Numbered from the stretch's first letter, positions 52,059-61,195 are shown. The stretch: DNA of 64,000 nt from Bacillus sp. SG-1 (GCF_000181495.1 NZ_ABCF01000001.1:248001-312000), one strand, 5' to 3'. Program-made: numbers and translations. Notes: a model not told the origin generated them from the letters alone.

Positions 52059-52969
52059 TTGATTATAAAAAATAGAAGTGAATCAGATGAACTGAAGTTC
52101 CTGCGCTCGTTAAACGCAATGACGGTGTTGGAGAAGAAGGATAAAGATTCTTATCTTTCTGCAGAAAAAGGGTATGAGGGAGAGGTGCAGTTCGATGAAT
52201 GGACAAAACCTCTTGTAAATGACATGGTGGTTTTGAATGATTTGCTGCTGGAACATCAAGGGAGTGAATTTCAAATCGATTCCTTTGCCGTTGCATCCAA
52301 AACGATCTTCCATTTTGAAGTAAAAAATTTCGAAGGAGACTTTATCATCGATGACGGCGAGTGGCGGTCTCCCATTGGTAAAGGAATCAAAAACCCTCTG
52401 ATACAGGTGAGCAGGGCGGCATCATTGATTAAACAGATTACAGAACAATCCGGTTTTCGGTATCCCATCGAATCCTACCTCATTTTTGTGAATCCACAAT
52501 TTCACCTCGATAATCCTCCAGCTAAAACAGCCTCAATTGTTTACCCTACACAAATTTCTCGTTTTTTTAAAAACTCCAAAACAGAAATCTACGAGCGAGT
52601 AAGACAGATATCAGGCTCGCGGAGAAGCTATTGTCGCTCCATAAAAAGTCGTCGGATTTTTCCCGTTTGCCGGAGTATCGGTTTGAGGATCTGCGGAAGG
52701 GGATTTTGTGTGCGGGGTGTTTGAGATTTTATCAGGATTTTAACAGAAAGATTTTGGTTTGCTCACATTGTGGGCGAAAGGAGAGTTGTGAAAAAGCTGT
52801 ATTAAGAACGATCAAAGAATTCAGGTTATTGTTTCCAGATTTAAAAGTTACTAATCAACTTACTTATCAGATTTGTGACAGTTTATTAGGCAAGAAAAGA
52901 ATTTATAGAGCTCTTTCAACTAATTTTAAGAAGGAAGGGTACGGGAAACACGCAGTCTATATTGATTAA
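52059..52969 (+). pseudogene. NERD-domain protein, frameshifted
   Basis: Frame 52059-52724 carries a NERD domain: GYEGEVQFDEW near 40-50, then FQIDSFAVASKTIFHFEVKNFEGDFIIDD near 72-100 (D and ExK of a nuclease-like site). It then runs into nonsense. The +2 frame to 52969 continues with LAEKLLSLHKKSSDF and a zinc-ribbon-like CAGC and CSHC, ending normally. A shift near 52597-52602 explains both. NERD proteins are predicted nucleases of unknown role. Confidence 0.75.
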
Positions 52970-52990
52970 CGGTTTTAGTTTGAACTTACA

Positions 52991-53923
52991 GGACTATAAT
53001 TTAGGGTGTAGGAGATTAACGTCTTATAGAAGCCCTTTAAAGGACGTTAGTTAGTTGAATTTTAAATTAACGTCGGCTAGACGGGTTCTAAAGGACGATA
53101 AATTAAGGTGGTAGGAGATTAACGTCTTATAGAAGCCCTTTAAAGGACGTTAGTTAGTTGAATTTTTAGATTATCGTCCTCTAGCCGGGTTTTAAAGGAC
53201 GATAAATTGGGGTGCAGGAAAATAACGTCCTATAGAAGCCCTTTAAAGGACGATAAATTGAGGTGGTAGTAGATTAACGTCCTATAGAAGCCCTTTAAAG
53301 GACGTTAGTTAGTTGAATTTTAGATTAACGTTCTCTAGACGGGTTCTAAAGGACGATAAATGGGGGTGCAGGAGATTAACGTACCATAGAAGCCCTTTAA
53401 AGGACGTTAGTTAGTCGAATTTGAAATTAACGTCCTCTAGCCGGGTTTTAAAGGACGAAAATTTAGGGTGCAGGAGATTAACGTCCTATAGAAGCCCTTT
53501 AAAGGACGTTAGTTAGTTGAATTTTTAGATTAACGTCCTCTAGCCGGGTTTTAAAGGACGATAAATTGGGGTGCAGGAAAATAACGTCCTATAGAAGCCC
53601 TTTAAAGGACGATAAATTGGGGTGCAGGAGATTAACGTACCATAGAAGCTCTTTAAAGGACGTTAGTTAGTTGAATTTTAGATTATCGTTCTCTAGCCGG
53701 GTTTTAAAGGACGATAATTTGGGGTGTAGGAGATTAACGTCCTATAGAAGCCCTTTAAAGGACGTTAGTTAGTTGAATTTTAGATAATCGTCCTCTAGCC
53801 GGGTTCAAAGGACGATAATTTGGGGTGTATGAGATTAACGTCCTATAGAAGCCCTTTAAAGGACGTTAGTTAGTCGAATTTGAAATTAACGTCCTCTAGT
53901 AAGGTTATAAAGGAATTCGTTAC
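52991..53923. repeat. tandem array of about 18 hairpin units
   Basis: About 0.93 kb of alternating units of roughly 51 bp. Unit A reads TTAACGTCCT, ATAGAAGCCCTTTA, AAGGACGTTAGTTAGTTGAA. Unit B reads TTAWCGTCCT, CTAGCCGGGTTTTA, AAGGACGATAAATTGGGGTGCAGGAG. In each, CGTCCT and AGGACG can pair. The order is A-B with two A-like hybrids (near 53222 and 53581) and a decayed last B. It is not CRISPR: both parts repeat. Confidence 0.85.
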
Positions 53924-54029
53924 TTTGACAGGCATAAGCGCGAAGAAAATCACCATATGTTCACTACGTTTAACTCCCTGTCCAAAAAGGGTATAAACCA
54001 AATGAGACATTAATGAAGGAGGAATGAAC

Positions 54030-54380
54030 ATGATTAACATTATTCCGAGTGGACGAAATGATCTCATGGAAGTGGAAGTAACAGGGGATTATACAAAAGA
54101 AGATATGGAGAAATTTGAAAAAGCGTTCCATGAAAAGAAGACACCGAATGAAGAGATGAATCTTCTGGTCGTTGTGAATGATATGGATTTTTCCATGAAA
54201 GCGTTGAAAGAGGATTTCTTGTTCGGGAAAGACCATATGCATGAGTTTAATAAGGTAGCGGTGGTCAGTGACAAGAAGTTTCTGGAGATGGGCGCAAAGT
54301 TGGAAGATATGATGCCTGATCTGGAAGTGAAACATTTTGATAAGGATCACCGAACAGATGCGGTGACATGGATTCAGTAA
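54030..54380 (+). CDS. STAS/SEC14-like domain protein (SpoIIAA-like)
   Basis: A 116-aa single domain: DLMEVEVTGDYTKEDMEKFEKAF near 9-31, LLVVVNDMDFSMKALKEDFLFG near 44-66 and KVAVVSDKKFLEMGAKLEDMM near 73-94, the pattern of the SpoIIAA-like STAS/SEC14 family. Function unknown. ATG 54030 has AAGGAGG at 8 nt; ATG 54024 is too near to it. Confidence 0.75.
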   Translation: MINIIPSGRNDLMEVEVTGDYTKEDMEKFEKAFHEKKTPNEEMNLLVVVNDMDFSMKALKEDFLFGKDHMHEFNKVAVVSDKKFLEMGAKLEDMMPDLEVKHFDKDHRTDAVTWIQ

Positions 54381-54430
54381 GGCGGAGTGGAGATTTTCTC
54401 CATTCCTTTTTCTTATGAAGGAGGGATTCG

Positions 54431-54673
54431 ATGCTGGTGGTTGTAAGTATTCTGCTTTTGATTGTCACATTGGCTTTGAGTAAAAATGTTACGAGGTCAA
54501 AACGATTTGCCGCTTTTTATGTTATTGCGTTGGCGGGAGGAGGCTTTGCCCTTATATCTGCTGTTTTCCTTGGCGGCTGGGATAGTCTGCCGTTTGCTTT
54601 AACCGGCGCCTTGATAGGTGTTATCGGACTCTTCGGAATGATGATGATACTCCTTGTCAGACAAAGGGCGTGA
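54431..54673 (+). CDS. small membrane protein
   Basis: An 80-aa protein with three hydrophobic segments (about 2-16, 27-46, 53-75). GAAGGAGG precedes the ATG. No family recognised. It ends 25 nt before the converging exonuclease gene. Confidence 0.55.
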   Translation: MLVVVSILLLIVTLALSKNVTRSKRFAAFYVIALAGGGFALISAVFLGGWDSLPFALTGALIGVIGLFGMMMILLVRQRA

Positions 54674-54698
54674 GTATGTAGAAGGAAGCGTTCCGGCT

Positions 54699-55622
54699 TC
54701 ACTTCATATTTTGGATGCATTGCATGGAATGATGATCAAGAATCATCACTCTTGAGGAACTAACAAAATGTTCATGGTAAGAGTCTTTTAAGTTTTCATG
54801 GAAGTTTACTAATTGCTGCACGAGCTGGTGGACATCCTTTGTGAAAATACCAGACCGGTTCAGTAGGATGTTTTCATACTTCCGGACAGTTTTGCTTACT
54901 TGTTTCAATAGTTTCTTAGCGTCTCTTAAGCGAAAGGCGTTGTGCAGGTTCGCTGTCAACGTCGTTAAATCCTGTATCAATGCTTCGCTGATTTTTTTAT
55001 TGATAGTTTTCAGATCCAGCTCTTCATCAGGCAGGATGAACGCTTTGACCATTGCAATTTCTGAGGTCAGCGGGTGGCTGTAATAATGCATAAAGATTTG
55101 CAGGGTATTGTAGGCGTCATACATAGGGTTATGGGGTTCACCTTCAAAATGCAGTCCATATAAAGCCAGTGCGTTTTCGACAGATAGATTATCCTTGGAA
55201 ACACGCTGAGTGAATGTTTGCTGGAAATCAACATACCGGCTTTGAATTTTATCGATTGTTACGGAAGGGAGCCCATGGAGCGCACTGTCCATTTTCAACC
55301 TTGACATATCACTTTTAGACCAAGAGAAGAAGCGGGACTTCTTAACACCGCCCACCCAGTAAAGAAATTCCTTGAAGACAAGTGGGAAAGGGTCTGCCGT
55401 TTCCAGGTCCCGATCGTTTATACCTGTGAGTTTTTTGCAAAAGTCACTTAAAGGTTCCTGTGTGGCAGGCTGTATATAACGGTCAAATTGAGTGATGCTT
55501 TTTGTTTTAAGGTCATATTTGACTGCCCCTAATCGAATGGCTTCCATGTTTTCGTATGCCATGCCTCTATCATCACATTTCATCTCGAAGTCAAAGAAAA
55601 TAAACTGTTTTAATTCGGCCAT
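54699..55622 (-). CDS. DEDDh-type 3'-5' exonuclease domain protein
   Basis: A 307-aa protein. The exonuclease core starts with IFFDFEMKCDD (DxE, motif I) near 8-18, then LTGINDRDLETADPFPLVFKEFLYW near 65-90 (motif II), and ends HNPMYDAYNTLQIF near 166-179 (the HxxxxD of motif III). This is the KapD/RNase T/DnaQ superfamily. The C-terminal 120 residues are helical with no recognised domain. Substrate unknown. Confidence 0.78.
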   Translation of the reverse strand: MAELKQFIFFDFEMKCDDRGMAYENMEAIRLGAVKYDLKTKSITQFDRYIQPATQEPLSDFCKKLTGINDRDLETADPFPLVFKEFLYWVGGVKKSRFFSWSKSDMSRLKMDSALHGLPSVTIDKIQSRYVDFQQTFTQRVSKDNLSVENALALYGLHFEGEPHNPMYDAYNTLQIFMHYYSHPLTSEIAMVKAFILPDEELDLKTINKKISEALIQDLTTLTANLHNAFRLRDAKKLLKQVSKTVRKYENILLNRSGIFTKDVHQLVQQLVNFHENLKDSYHEHFVSSSRVMILDHHSMQCIQNMK

Positions 55623-56027
55623 GGGCCATCACCTCTCTTCAACTTGTCAGTATAAAGGGTGGACCGGTATTTTAAAACAGGTAATTAACACCAAAAAGCT
55701 TGCAGTCAAATGGACCGCAAGCTTTTCAGGCTGCTGATTGTATATACCGCTGCTATTACCGTAGATAGCAATAAGCGCGGCGTTTCAACAGTTGTGTCGT
55801 ATGTAGATAAGTAAAAGGCCCCTCCCGATCCGTACAGTGGTTAAGTGTCCCGCAACAAGCGAATAGAATTCGGGAGGAGCCTTACTGTATTATACCCTAT
55901 CACAGAATAATAAACGCGTGAAGGGGGAAATGTTTCCTTTCCAGATAATGTTTGCTCCAGAAGAGGGAAGGGTATTTTATACAACTATCGGAGAATAACT
56001 TTTTAATTGGGAAAGGAAGTTTTGCGA
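55623..56027. other. intergenic region with two inverted repeats
   Basis: AAAAAGCTTGC / GCAAGCTTTT (55694-55727) is a terminator-like hairpin. AAGGCCCCTCCCGA and TCGGGAGGAGCCTT (about 55817-55882) form imperfect arms around about 38 nt and could be a MITE or the ends of a lost element. No gene recognised. Confidence 0.5.
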
Positions 56028-57047
56028 TTGAATGTACTATATTTAATTTCAGGTATCCTTGTTCTGGCTCTTGTGATTGTCGATCTCCTATGGACCACCA
56101 TCTGGGTGGATGGGGGAGGAGGTCCGTTATCAAGAAGATTAGGAAAAGGATTTTGGTACACACTTAGAAAAATAAGCAGCGATAATTCTAAGATACTTAG
56201 GCTGGCTGGACCAATGATATTATCGTTGACGCTTATTATATGGATTCTTTTGCTTTGGATTGGCTGGACCCTTGTGTTTTCGGCTGATGTTGAATCTATT
56301 CTTCTTTCCCAAAATAAGAACCCTATCACCACTGTAGCGGAGAGAATCTATTTTGTCGGCTTTACCTTATTTACACTGGGTATAGGGGACTACATTCCCA
56401 AGAGAGGATTCTGGCAAATCGTCACCACTTTTGCAACCGGGACAGGTATGCTTTTTATCACTCTTTCTGTCTCTTATGTTGTTTCGGTAGTCAGCGGTGT
56501 CGTTCAAAAGAGAGCTTTTGCGAAAAGTATCACCGGACTTGGAAATGACTGGGTAACAATTGTGAAGAACAGCTGGAATGGCCAAGACCTCCACAATATT
56601 GACTTATTTATGAAAGATATTTCTTCACAGTTAATTGTGTTGACTCAGCAGCACAAAGCTTATCCAATTTTGCACTACTATCATTCTCAGGATAAGGAAC
56701 AGTCTTCATCAGTTGCATTGGCACTCTTTGATGAGGTATTGACGGTATACGAATTTGGGGTGAAGGACGAAAATAAGCCAAATCAGGTATGGATAAAAGA
56801 AGGGCGGTCAAGTGTAACCGACTACCTTGATACGTTGCATGCCGTATTCTTTAAACCTGCACCGAGCAGCCCGCCGCCATTGGATATAAAACCGTTAAGG
56901 GAAGAGGGACTGCCTGTGAAATCAACGCAGGAGTTTAATATTGCCCTATCAAATCTTGTTACAAGAAGAGAGCAATTGCTTGGATTGGTTGAACAGGATG
57001 CATGGGATTGGCCGCAGGATAATAAGACTAATTCCCGCGCTGAGTAA
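56028..57047 (+). CDS. two-pore/inward-type potassium channel protein
   Basis: A 339-aa protein: helix 1 (about 5-25), helices at about 58-85 and 120-150, and the selectivity-filter segment LFTLGIGDYIP near 115-125 (TxGxGDxxP), followed by the inner helix. The C-terminal 180 residues are cytoplasmic and helical; no RCK Rossmann motif was seen. TTG 56028 has AAGGAAG 8 nt upstream; the TTG at 56007 is less likely. Confidence 0.78.
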   Translation: MNVLYLISGILVLALVIVDLLWTTIWVDGGGGPLSRRLGKGFWYTLRKISSDNSKILRLAGPMILSLTLIIWILLLWIGWTLVFSADVESILLSQNKNPITTVAERIYFVGFTLFTLGIGDYIPKRGFWQIVTTFATGTGMLFITLSVSYVVSVVSGVVQKRAFAKSITGLGNDWVTIVKNSWNGQDLHNIDLFMKDISSQLIVLTQQHKAYPILHYYHSQDKEQSSSVALALFDEVLTVYEFGVKDENKPNQVWIKEGRSSVTDYLDTLHAVFFKPAPSSPPPLDIKPLREEGLPVKSTQEFNIALSNLVTRREQLLGLVEQDAWDWPQDNKTNSRAE

Positions 57048-57162
57048 ACAACATCAGACTATTCTGGTGCTGTTTTTCCTTAAATCTTTCACAATCTTTT
57101 TCTTCTGAAGAAAATCATGGTATGATAATAGTTGATTTCTAATGAATAGGAGTGTTATCACT

Positions 57163-57597
57163 ATGGCTAAAAAAGGATACATACAATTTGAAAATGGTGA
57201 AAAGATCGAATTCGATTTGTTCCCGAATGAAGCACCAGGAACAGTTGAAAACTTTTCTAAACTTGCAAAAGAAGGATTCTACGATGGTCTTTCATTCCAC
57301 CGTGTCATCCCTGGTTTCGTAAGCCAAGGCGGTTGCCCTAACGGAACAGGTACTGGCGGTCCTGGATACACAATCCCTTGTGAAACAGAAGGAAACCCTC
57401 ACAAACACGAAGCGGGCTCTCTTTCTATGGCGCATGCAGGAAAAGACACAGGCGGAAGCCAATTCTTCATCGTTCATGAGCCACAGCCTCATTTGAACGG
57501 TGTTCACACGGTATTCGGTAAAGTGACTTCTGGTCTGGATACTGCGAAAAACCTAAGAAACGGCGATGTTATGCAGAAAGTTGTTATTGAAGACTAA
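57163..57597 (+). CDS. ppiB: peptidyl-prolyl cis-trans isomerase B (cyclophilin)
   Basis: A 144-aa cyclophilin with [13 protein letters not shown] near 44-56 (the catalytic FHR) and [22 protein letters not shown] near 87-108, as in Bacillus PpiB. It catalyses cis-trans isomerisation of Xaa-Pro bonds in the cytoplasm. ATG 57163 follows AGGAGTG. The codon use is more uniform than its neighbours', as in a highly expressed gene. Confidence 0.92.
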   Translation: MAKKGYIQFENGEKIEFDLFPNEAPGTVENFSKLAKEGFYDGLSFHRVIPGFVSQGGCPNGTGTGGPGYTIPCETEGNPHKHEAGSLSMAHAGKDTGGSQFFIVHEPQPHLNGVHTVFGKVTSGLDTAKNLRNGDVMQKVVIED

Positions 57598-57604
57598 TAT
57601 TTTA

Positions 57605-57640
57605 CAGGGAGGGCTGATTCTGAATCGGCTCTCTTTTTTA
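57605..57640 (+). terminator. terminator after ppiB
   Basis: GAGGGCTGATT / AATCGGCTCTC stem with TTTTTT, nearly the same hairpin as at 20757. Confidence 0.85.
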
Positions 57641-58006
57641 TGTTTGATTTATTAGCATTGTGGATTTGAAGGAGAGAGAGACAGTTTCCTCTAAGTCACA
57701 TACAAATCATTAGGGGATTTCTGTGTATTGAAGCCGAATTCTTATATTCACCTACAAAAAGCGTGCTATTTTGTAGGTAAATGAAGCAGCTTAGCCAAAC
57801 GATGCATTAATTATAGAAGGATTTGTAGGAGAGAGGAGCAATTTACTCCAACTTACCTATAAATCGTAAGGGCTTTGGTGTTTCAAAGCCGAAAACATTC
57901 TCCCCTGCAGCATAGAGAACCCTTGCTTATACCATATTCCAGTAATAACCTCCACTTTCTCTAATATCATATAAAGAAGACGAGAACACATCCAGGAGGA
58001 GATAGC
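57641..58006. repeat. intergenic region with an 80-bp imperfect duplication
   Basis: GGATTTGAAGGAGAGAG at 57662 and GGATTTGTAGGAGAGAG at 57819 begin two similar segments of about 80 bp, both ending in AAGCCGAA. Between them CCTACAAAA / TTTTGTAGG (57751-57777) form a hairpin. The TTTGTAGGTAAAT motif also occurs near 35648 and 46472. No gene. Confidence 0.55.
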
Positions 58007-58459
58007 ATGCCGTCAGGCCTTCATAAAATGCAGGTGGAAGCTTCGGTGGAGGAGCTTTGGAAATATGTGAGTGTAATGGATGTTTGGGCACCGTTAGTCC
58101 CTGGTTATATCGACCATAAAATCCTGAGCGAAAGTGAATCAACATGGAAATTTAAGACGGATATGGGTTTCCTAAAGAAGAAAATACACCTGAAGGTCGA
58201 CATTACAGATTGGCAGGAACCATCAAAGGTGACGTTTAATCTCACAGGCATTAATGAGCGATTTCAAGGACATGGTTTTTTTGAGTCAGAATCCATCGGG
58301 AAAGATACTTCCAACATGACGGGTTATCTTGAGATCAATGCGGAGGGACCACTTGCCAAAATGGTGAATCCTTTGCTGAATTCAATTTTACCTGAGATGA
58401 CGACAGAGTTAACCGAAGCTGTAGCTTATAAGGTCGAAGGAATTTATTCATCGAGATAA
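58007..58459 (+). CDS. SRPBCC/CoxG-like protein
   Basis: A 150-aa START-like protein: ASVEELWKYVSVMDVWAPLVPGY near 12-34, then WKFKTDMGFLKKKIHLKVDIT near 47-67, and EGPLAKMVNPLLNSILPEM near 117-135. It resembles CoxG/polyketide-cyclase-like lipid-binding proteins. No CO dehydrogenase genes are nearby. AGGAGGAGATAGC precedes the ATG. Confidence 0.78.
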   Translation: MPSGLHKMQVEASVEELWKYVSVMDVWAPLVPGYIDHKILSESESTWKFKTDMGFLKKKIHLKVDITDWQEPSKVTFNLTGINERFQGHGFFESESIGKDTSNMTGYLEINAEGPLAKMVNPLLNSILPEMTTELTEAVAYKVEGIYSSR

Positions 58460-58592
58460 ACCAAAATTGAACTCATACGTCCCCTTTCCTTAGGTTAGGG
58501 GATTATTTGTGCGTAAAAATACAATGCAGTTTTAAAACCGTACATAACAATTTGAGGCAGGTAGAATCTAAAAAGAGAAAGGAGTGAAACAA

Positions 58593-59021
58593 ATGCCAGG
58601 TGAAAGTGTCATTAAAACTTTGAATGAATTTCTGAGGGGACAGTATATGGGAATTCATGCGTATGAGCACTTAATTGAAAAGATTGATGATTCAGGGTTA
58701 AAACAAAGGTTTCAGGAAATTCAGCAAAACCACAAACAACATGCCATGATGGTTGCTGAGAGGATACAGAAATTGAATGGCACCCCAGTGGATGATGAAG
58801 GCACTATCGGAAAGGTGCAAGGGTATATAGGAGAATTCATGATTCCTGATGATAAGGAAGGGATCCTTCAAAGTGCTTTAAAGGGTGAAAGTTATTATGG
58901 AATTGAAATCTCAGAGGAAATGGTCAAAGGAGACCTGGATCCTGAAAGCAGACAAATCATCGAGAAAATATTGGACGAAGACCGTGAACATGTAAAACTT
59001 TTAGAGAGTATTATTCATTGA
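58593..59021 (+). CDS. ferritin-like DUF2383 protein
   Basis: A 142-aa helical protein: EFLRGQYMGIHAYEHLIEKI near 9-28 and FQEIQQNHKQHAMMVAERIQKL near 36-57; the second half has ESYYGIEISEEMV and ILDEDREHVKLLESII. Conserved E, H and E..H pairs in a four-helix layout match ferritin-like DUF2383/DUF892-type proteins. ATG 58593 follows AAGGAG by 9 nt; GTG 58584 is an alternative. Confidence 0.75.
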   Translation: MPGESVIKTLNEFLRGQYMGIHAYEHLIEKIDDSGLKQRFQEIQQNHKQHAMMVAERIQKLNGTPVDDEGTIGKVQGYIGEFMIPDDKEGILQSALKGESYYGIEISEEMVKGDLDPESRQIIEKILDEDREHVKLLESIIH

Positions 59022-59025
59022 TTGA

Positions 59026-59055
59026 AGGCAAAGAACATAAAAACGTTCTTTGCCC
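59026..59055. terminator. bidirectional terminator
   Basis: GGCAAAGAAC / GTTCTTTGCC perfect 10-bp stem, loop ATAAAAAC, between convergent genes at 59021 and 59063. Confidence 0.8.
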
Positions 59056-59062
59056 ATTAATT

Positions 59063-59713
59063 TTATACCACATATCCTTCTTTTCGTAAGTAGTCCTCTA
59101 CTTCTTTGAATGTTTTTACGGGAACGAAGTCAACATTTTTCTCGCGAAGCATTTCCTGCAAAGCTTTTTTGGCGAAGACAATGTCGGCATGCTGTGCAGG
59201 ATGGGTGTCCGGTTCGCTGTCACCAATGAAATGCACGGTCTCGTATTCATTCTGTAGGTCCTGTATGACCTTGGATTTGTCGATACCATATCGATCATGG
59301 TAGTGGGGGTGTGATTCATCAAGGTTTAAATGGATTCCTTGATTTTCATAGTAGCCCTCATTTGAGAATACCTTAACATCTTCTATTCCATAGTGATCAA
59401 GGAGATGGTCGATATAGTAATCGGTACCTGCACTAAGGATGTAAAAATCTCCACCGTTTTGTTGTACCTTCTTTATAAAGTCCATTGAATACTCATCAAT
59501 GGGGAGGGTCCGTATTTCATCTATGATGTTTTCTTCGTCCTCATTAATATTTTTAAATACTTCTCGCAGGAATTCAATATCTTTCATTTCCCCTTTTTTC
59601 CACTGTTTGTATAATTGTTCCCCTTCGTTATAGTGGTTTTCGAGGATAAGATCGTAGTAATCCCTATCTGAAATCGTTCCATCGAAGTCAGAAACAAACG
59701 CCCATTTCTTCAT
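59063..59713 (-). CDS. MtnX-like HAD phosphatase
   Basis: A 216-aa HAD-IB hydrolase: AFVSDFDGTISD near residue 5 (motif I), FYILSAGTDYYIDHLL near 89-104 (motif II), then KSKVIQDLQ and HFIGDSEPDTHPAQHADIVFAKKAL near 162-186 (motif IV). It resembles MtnX and related phosphatases. No methionine salvage genes are adjacent, so the substrate is uncertain. ATG 59713 has AAGGAGG 7 nt upstream. Confidence 0.83.
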   Translation of the reverse strand: MKKWAFVSDFDGTISDRDYYDLILENHYNEGEQLYKQWKKGEMKDIEFLREVFKNINEDEENIIDEIRTLPIDEYSMDFIKKVQQNGGDFYILSAGTDYYIDHLLDHYGIEDVKVFSNEGYYENQGIHLNLDESHPHYHDRYGIDKSKVIQDLQNEYETVHFIGDSEPDTHPAQHADIVFAKKALQEMLREKNVDFVPVKTFKEVEDYLRKEGYVV

Positions 59714-60078
59714 TCTCAAACCTCCTTGTTAAAAAAGTGTCCTCATTACTTTTCCCATTACAGAACAAAAATAACTTACTTATAAGAATGGTCTTCTCTA
59801 AAACATTGTTCCTTTGTGATAAGTGGTAAGTTAAAACGGGCTCAACTTGGATGTCACGGCTGTCCCACTCAAATCTATATTTATAATTAAAATGTAAAAA
59901 TGAAAGAAGGAAAGAATGGGGGAGAGCAAGATTTTTATAAAGGAGTTGACTTTTCATCTCTTAGCTAAACCAGGGAACCAAGCAGATATATGATGAGTTT
60001 AAAAAGGCTTTTTTTCTTAATAGACTGTTGCTTTTTACAATACATCTTCTGGATTCGGTTTACGAATGGTTTATTGGA

Positions 60079-60104
60079 GTCGCACACCTAGAGCGGAAAT
60101 CAAC
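60079..60104. repeat. solo arm of palindromic repeat A
   Basis: GTCGCACACCTAGAGCGGAAATCAAC, matching the outer arm at 37444 as reverse complement. Confidence 0.6.
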
Positions 60105-60136
60105 TTTCTTCATTCAAAAAGCATTATTATATACGA

Positions 60137-60172
60137 AAAAAGAGCATTAGATAAAAAACTAATGCTCCATCA
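60137..60172 (-). terminator. terminator after the V4R-STAS gene
   Basis: On the minus strand GGAGCATTAG pairs with CTAATGCTC and is followed by TTTTTTC. Confidence 0.8.
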
Positions 60173-60178
60173 TTTCTA

Positions 60179-61195
60179 TTATTTTTTCGTTAGTTCCAGT
60201 CCGAGTTCATCCAATGCGTGCATTACGCCTTTCTGAAGGGTGGATAAACATGGGACTTTATCAATTCTATGACCTCTTTGGGTGATTTGAATACTTAATT
60301 CAGAAGAAATCCCTACTAATATGCACTTTGTCCCCAAAATGGAGGTGGCTTTTACAAACTTATCGATAAAGTCGAGTGTATAATCATTGACTCCCTTGAG
60401 GCTGGTCAAATCCGCAATAAGATGAGTTGCCTTATACCGCGGCAGATTTAATAACGTCCTGTCAAGCAGCTCTTCCGCCCTTAACTCATCATAACGACCT
60501 ATCAAGGGAACGACCAAAATGGAGTCCATGACAGGAATGATAGGTGATGATATCTCTTTGATGATTTCAGACAAGGAGTTAGTCCGTTCACGTGTGACTT
60601 TCTCGAGTTCTGCTTGCGCGGCCTCTTTCTGTTCTTGAATCATGGTCTTGACATTCAAGGAAGGCGTGACAGATGAAGGGAAGAATTCATATTCGCTGTA
60701 TTCCTCTCCTTTGACTTGGCTTTTTGTCACCTTGTACCAGACATTGTTATTGAAAAGACCTGAAAAGACTCCGGCCCAATGCCCGGGGAGGAACGTTCCT
60801 TCATCTTGTTTTTTCTGTGCAACGTTAACCTTATATTCCCAGCCGTTTCGAACGTGAATCTTGGCCGTTTTTTCTTCAAACGAAACCGATACAATATCGG
60901 TTTTGCCCCAACCCGCCGTTAAATACGTGTTTGGCAGCTTTTTTAAAATGTCTTGCGGATCACCAATAGTATTGCTGTAAAAGTTGGATACAATCTTTCC
61001 TGTACGATAGCCTGCAGTTTCCAAGACAAGCTGTGCTTCCTTGTCACCCGCAATTTCTTCTATTGAATCAAACAGGGTTTTAAACGCTGTTTTCACCCAG
61101 AATAAAACGACTTCATCATTTTCAAAAAAGATGTCACCGTTATCCAAGTCCCACTCAAAAAATGATCCGTTTACATCCTTATGTTCTCTTCGCAT
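60179..61195 (-). CDS. V4R-like plus STAS protein (RsbR-type)
   Basis: A 338-aa protein. Residues about 1-170 resemble a V4R/XylR-N small-molecule-binding domain (AGWGKTDIVSVSFEEKTAKIHVRNGWEY, PGHWAGVFSGLF). About 190-225 is a coiled-coil-like linker, and about 225-335 is a STAS domain (SSPIIPVMDSILVVPLIGRYDEL, then LIADLTSLKGVNDYTLDFIDKF). The STAS start is shared with the proteins at 19680 and 49413. GAGGAGG precedes the ATG. Confidence 0.8.
   Translation of the reverse strand: MRREHKDVNGSFFEWDLDNGDIFFENDEVVLFWVKTAFKTLFDSIEEIAGDKEAQLVLETAGYRTGKIVSNFYSNTIGDPQDILKKLPNTYLTAGWGKTDIVSVSFEEKTAKIHVRNGWEYKVNVAQKKQDEGTFLPGHWAGVFSGLFNNNVWYKVTKSQVKGEEYSEYEFFPSSVTPSLNVKTMIQEQKEAAQAELEKVTRERTNSLSEIIKEISSPIIPVMDSILVVPLIGRYDELRAEELLDRTLLNLPRYKATHLIADLTSLKGVNDYTLDFIDKFVKATSILGTKCILVGISSELSIQITQRGHRIDKVPCLSTLQKGVMHALDELGLELTKK

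Larger units (their letters stand above)
59714..60178. other. intergenic region with solo repeat arm and terminator
   Basis: No gene. It contains the repeat A arm at 60079-60104 and a terminator for the 60179 gene. GACTGTTGCTTTTTACAAT followed by ATATACGAAAAAAGAGC has traces of the structured repeat motif, too diverged to count as a copy. Confidence 0.5.

Noticed and set aside
52991-53923. CRISPR array
   Set aside because: The parts between the repeated hairpins also repeat, units are about 51 bp and no cas gene is near.
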